Source: Shewanella psychropiezotolerans
GTDB taxonomy: Bacteria > Pseudomonadota > Gammaproteobacteria > Enterobacterales > Shewanellaceae
NCBI RefSeq assembly: GCF_007197555.1
Contig: NZ_CP041614.1
Location: 1,604,001-1,668,000 of the forward strand
Direction of reading: 5' to 3'
Length of the DNA stretch: 64,000 nt
Below are positions 61,023-64,000 of the stretch, one piece after another. Each line of letters begins with the position of its first letter. Positions within the stretch are counted from its first letter, which is position 1. The notes under the pieces were generated by a model. It searched no databases and was not told the DNA's origin. It saw nothing but the letters and a program-made list of their open reading frames with translations. A program made the position numbers and the translations under genes.

Positions 61023-63161
61023 ATGTTTTTTAAACAGACCTTTACGATTAATAAGTGGTTTTTAGCTAGGAATAGAATGTTCTCCATCTTTACAACCCCA
61101 AAATGTCCTATCATTTATCAGTCTGAAAATAGTGAATGTGGAATAGCATGCCTAGCCATGTTGTCAAGCTATTACCAAAGAAAAACTGACTTAATGACCA
61201 TCAGAAAACAGCTGAATTATAGTGAATCAGGCATGTCGGTGCGAACTTTATGTGAGTATGCTGAGCAGATAAATTTAGATTCCAGACCATTACAGGTTGG
61301 TCTCAATGAACTTGAACAACTTCGACTACCCTGTGTGTTACATTGGGACCTGAATCATTTCGTTGTGATGACCAAGTATAACAAGCACTCAGTGGTGATT
61401 CATGACCCAGCTATTGGTAAGCAGACTTACTCTATTGAAGAGTTTAAAAAACATTTTACTGGCATTGCCATTGAGTTTTTTCCTACTGTCAATTTCACTA
61501 AAGAATCCCATGTTTCAGCATTAAAATTAAGTCCTTTTTGGCAGGCTAGTGTTGGCTTGAAAGCGGGTCTGTTCAAAATATTTATAGCGTCTGCATTGCT
61601 ACAGATTTTTGCATTAGCCTCACCTTATTATATGCAGCTTGTGATTGACGATGTGATAGTCAATCAAGATAGAGAGCTACTTATTCTGTTGTTTATCGCA
61701 TTTTCTATGGTTGCAGTGGTATCACTGATAACCAGTATTCTACGAGACTTAATCGGACTGCATATACAGAGCCACTTGAATATACAGTGGAGCTCAGGCT
61801 TATTCTCTCATTTAATCAGGCTGCCTATTTCGTGGTTTGAGAAGCGCCATATTGGGGATGTTGTCAGTCGTTTTGGTTCTCAAGGTGAGATCCAGTCTTT
61901 TATTACTTCCACTTTTGTGAGTGTCGTGCTTGACGGTTTAATGGTGACAACGACATTGATTATGATGTATGTATATAGCCCAAAACTGACATTGATCACC
62001 ATCATATCTATCTTGATATATGGGTTGTTGAGATGGGTGTTCTATCGACCATTTAAACGAAACTCAGAGGAATTCATTACTGCGTCAGCTAAGGAAGACA
62101 GTTTTTTTTTAGAGGGAGTAAGGTCGATTCAAGCAATACGATTAAACGGTCATGAAGATAAGCGTAAAAATGAATGGTTGTCTCTGTATTCTGATGTGGT
62201 TAACTTGGGGGTTAGAGGGTCTTTGTGGTCCTTAGGCTTCTCATCTGTTAATACCATTGTGCTTGGTGTTGAGAATATGCTTATTATCTATTTTGCAGCT
62301 AACTTTGTCATGGAAGGTTTGTTTTCAATCGGTATGATGATGGCTTTTATTACTTATAAAAGCCAGTTTTCCTCGAGAGTCAGTGGGTTAATAGACAGCT
62401 TGGTATCATTTAAAATGTTGGATATTCACTTATCCAGATTGTCGGATATTGCTTTAGAATCACAAGAGGCAAACCGTAAGGGACTAGGATTAATAAGAGA
62501 AGTCATTGGACGAATTGAGCTTGAAAACATTAGTTTTAGATATGGGGAGAAATCTCCGGTCTTGTTTTCCAATGTTAATATTGTCATTGAATTTGGAAAA
62601 AAAATTGCGATAACGGGGGTTTCTGGTAGCGGTAAAACGACCCTGCTCAAAATAATTTTAGGTCTACTTGAACCGACTTCAGGAAAAGTACTTTTAGATG
62701 GTGTTGATATCAGAAAAATCGGCTTGGTAAAGTACAGAGAATTAATTGGTAGCGTCATGCAAAATGACTCTTTGTTAACTGGCACTTTAGCTGAAAATAT
62801 TTCGTTTTTCGACGAGGTTCATGATCCCTTTAAAATTGAGCAATCATGCAAGCTAGCTTCAATACATGATGAAATAGAAGCGTTACCCATGGCGTACCAA
62901 ACATTGATTGGTGACATGGGGGTTCAGTTATCAGGCGGGCAAGTACAACGTGTTTTACTGGCAAGGGCTGTCTATCAGCAACCCTGTGTATTGGTATTAG
63001 ATGAAGCAACCAGTAATTTGGATATTAACAATGAACACCGCGTGAACACAGGTATAAATCAACTCCTAGTCACAAGGATTATCGTTACTCACAGGGAGTC
63101 CACATTAAAGTATGTTGACACAGTTTATTGCTTAGATAAGCATGGTCTTGAACGTGTTTAA
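61023..63161 (+). CDS. Peptidase-containing ABC exporter (C39, CvaB-like)
   Basis: The 712-residue protein has an N-terminal C39 peptidase domain with the catalytic triad intact: Cys in YQSENSECGIACLAML (about residue 39), His in LHWDLNHFVVM (about 112) and Asp in VVIHDPA (about 128). Six membrane helices follow (about 180-450), then the ATPase domain with Walker A GVSGSGKTT (about 531), signature LSGGQ (about 635) and Walker B VLVLDEATSNLD. Such exporters cut the double-glycine leader and pump the peptide. AGGA before ATG 61077 suggests an alternative start, still leaving the Cys at residue 21. No TolC gene is nearby; the cellular TolC is expected to serve. Confidence 0.95.
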   Translation: MFFKQTFTINKWFLARNRMFSIFTTPKCPIIYQSENSECGIACLAMLSSYYQRKTDLMTIRKQLNYSESGMSVRTLCEYAEQINLDSRPLQVGLNELEQLRLPCVLHWDLNHFVVMTKYNKHSVVIHDPAIGKQTYSIEEFKKHFTGIAIEFFPTVNFTKESHVSALKLSPFWQASVGLKAGLFKIFIASALLQIFALASPYYMQLVIDDVIVNQDRELLILLFIAFSMVAVVSLITSILRDLIGLHIQSHLNIQWSSGLFSHLIRLPISWFEKRHIGDVVSRFGSQGEIQSFITSTFVSVVLDGLMVTTTLIMMYVYSPKLTLITIISILIYGLLRWVFYRPFKRNSEEFITASAKEDSFFLEGVRSIQAIRLNGHEDKRKNEWLSLYSDVVNLGVRGSLWSLGFSSVNTIVLGVENMLIIYFAANFVMEGLFSIGMMMAFITYKSQFSSRVSGLIDSLVSFKMLDIHLSRLSDIALESQEANRKGLGLIREVIGRIELENISFRYGEKSPVLFSNVNIVIEFGKKIAITGVSGSGKTTLLKIILGLLEPTSGKVLLDGVDIRKIGLVKYRELIGSVMQNDSLLTGTLAENISFFDEVHDPFKIEQSCKLASIHDEIEALPMAYQTLIGDMGVQLSGGQVQRVLLARAVYQQPCVLVLDEATSNLDINNEHRVNTGINQLLVTRIIVTHRESTLKYVDTVYCLDKHGLERV

Positions 63162-63415
63162 AGAGGAAGTAACCAGAGACAAATTGGTTCATAGGCTTCG
63201 TATTTTAGGATTGAGTGAATGTTTTTCGGATATAGGGGCAATCCATCGGGTTGAAGAATGATGGTCAATGCGCGCACCGGAGCCGCAAAGTCATTTATTC
63301 CTAACAACACCACACCAGTGTCATTTGCACTTTTATGTTGGTGCAAGATAAAAACATAATTGGGTAGCTGGAGGTATCTAACCTCCAACCCAGCATGTGA
63401 CTCCGCGCTCGACAA
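63158..63415 (-). CDS. Unassigned 85-codon minus-strand frame, weak
   Basis: The frame from a TTG at 63415 is protein-like in composition (LPNYVFILHQHKSANDTGVV, LQPDGLPLYPKNIHSILKY) and stays open further upstream in the same frame without an ATG. It overlaps the exporter stop by 4 bp. No family is recognised; it may be the end of a lost gene. The stretch 63420-63627 shows no supported gene. Confidence 0.25.
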   Translation of the reverse strand: MSSAESHAGLEVRYLQLPNYVFILHQHKSANDTGVVLLGINDFAAPVRALTIILQPDGLPLYPKNIHSILKYEAYEPICLWLLPL

Positions 63416-63627
63416 AATGGATTTAGGAGGTAGGCGAAGCAGGATGCCAGAGCTGAGGGCGGTTCATCTAGAACGCCTAATCCTTTCTGGTTAACTTCTT
63501 TGTTTCGAGAGTGAACTACGATCTATCCTTCTCTCAGTGAATACAATCCTAGTTTCTTAAGATAATCATTACTCAAGATAATGCGAAACGTAGATTTTAG
63601 GACTTTAACTCTAACAAGCTTTTGTCC

Positions 63628-64000
63628 GTGCGACCTGAGGTCGTATGAAGCGCTGTTCACCGCGAATAAGAGTGAACCATCTGTATCACCAGATGACCCT
63701 AAGACTCTGAATAAAGCAGCGAGTCTGACAATGTAACGAAGTCCATTGGACGGGAACAGAATCGTGAGAGGACGTTCTTCCTGATAACCACAATCGGGTA
63801 AGTGCTAGGGTGTCAGTATGATGAACGTAAGTGAATCCATGTAAGGTGCGTTATGTTTGAAACAGCGGAAGTGGTTTATACGCTGTAGCCAAAAGGCACG
63901 AGAGTTGGAAAGAGATTGGACAGTGCTCTTTCGTGATCAAATAACTCTCCGCACTATAGTGGGCATCTAAACTGACGTTGCGCGACATACGGAACAGGGT
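63628..64000 (+). mobile_element. Group II intron, 5' part (domain I region), runs off the window
   Basis: From GTGCGACC (63628) the sequence has group II intron features: the conserved 5' end GTGCGAC, a closely following GAGGTCG hairpin, GACGGGAACAGAATCGTGAG (63751-63770), AATCGGGTAAGTGCTAGG, GAACGTAAGTGAATCC and a terminal CGACATACGGAACAGG before the expected reverse-transcriptase region. No protein gene fits this stretch. The element continues beyond 64000, so the intron-encoded protein and 3' end are not seen. Confidence 0.75.

Noticed and set aside
63420..63627. Possible tRNA or attachment site between exporter and intron
   Set aside because: No cloverleaf or CCA-type end could be drawn by eye.

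Overview
The window looks like chromosome from a cold-marine gammaproteobacterium, most likely Shewanella. The support is the gene set: NrfA nitrite reductase beside NnrS, a MipA/DUF3019/two-component operon, a cold-active-type phosphatase, a chagasin-like inhibitor, several GGDEF/EAL proteins, a TonB siderophore receptor and a secreted chitinase. This is inference from protein content; no rRNA or tRNA gene was found.

Layout. 1-3.6 kb: envelope/metal-binding pair, then yfhL-type ferredoxin and trhP (tRNA wobble-uridine hydroxylation) with a perfect FNR-type box upstream. 3.8-12.3 kb: HDOD protein, two c-di-GMP proteins, thioesterase, periplasmic binding protein and DEAD-box helicase. 12.4-18.5 kb: a MITE-like element, porin, PAP2 phosphatase, nnrS, nrfA and chagasin-like gene. 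19-26.5 kb: radical SAM protein, GDPD lipoprotein, an editing-less threonyl-tRNA synthetase paralogue, MipA and lipoproteins. 26.7-34.5 kb: two related two-component systems, one in an operon with DUF3019 and MipA genes, and an RTX-tailed lipoprotein. 34.6-45.7 kb: GNAT, MFS/AraC pair, Crp-like regulator, MFS plus deoD, Fur-type-box TonB receptor, dsdA remnant, binding protein and rsuA. 45.9-54.4 kb: DUF3300, YjbR, phosphatase, acyltransferase, chitinase and MBL hydrolase.

54.4-64 kb is accessory and clearly mosaic. It holds a broken IS110-family transposase, fragments of IS4-like and IS3-like transposases, an unrecognised two-gene unit, a decayed second copy of the chitinase/MBL locus, an AT-rich microcin-type cluster, and the 5' part of a group II intron running off the right edge. 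The microcin cluster comprises an HlyD-like adaptor split by an in-frame TAA, a small membrane protein that is a likely immunity protein, a double-glycine-leader Gly/Ala-rich precursor, and a C39-peptidase ABC exporter.

Two systems stand out. One is the class II microcin-like cluster at 58.6-63.2 kb. The other is a complete threonine attenuator (promoter, 15-residue leader peptide ending in TTTTST, mutually exclusive hairpins, intrinsic terminator) ahead of the truncated threonyl-tRNA synthetase at 22.2-23.7 kb. Many small duplications and pseudogenes (ferredoxin leader, GNAT leader, 74-bp repeats at the chitinase 3' end, dsdA, HlyD) show a locally plastic chromosome.
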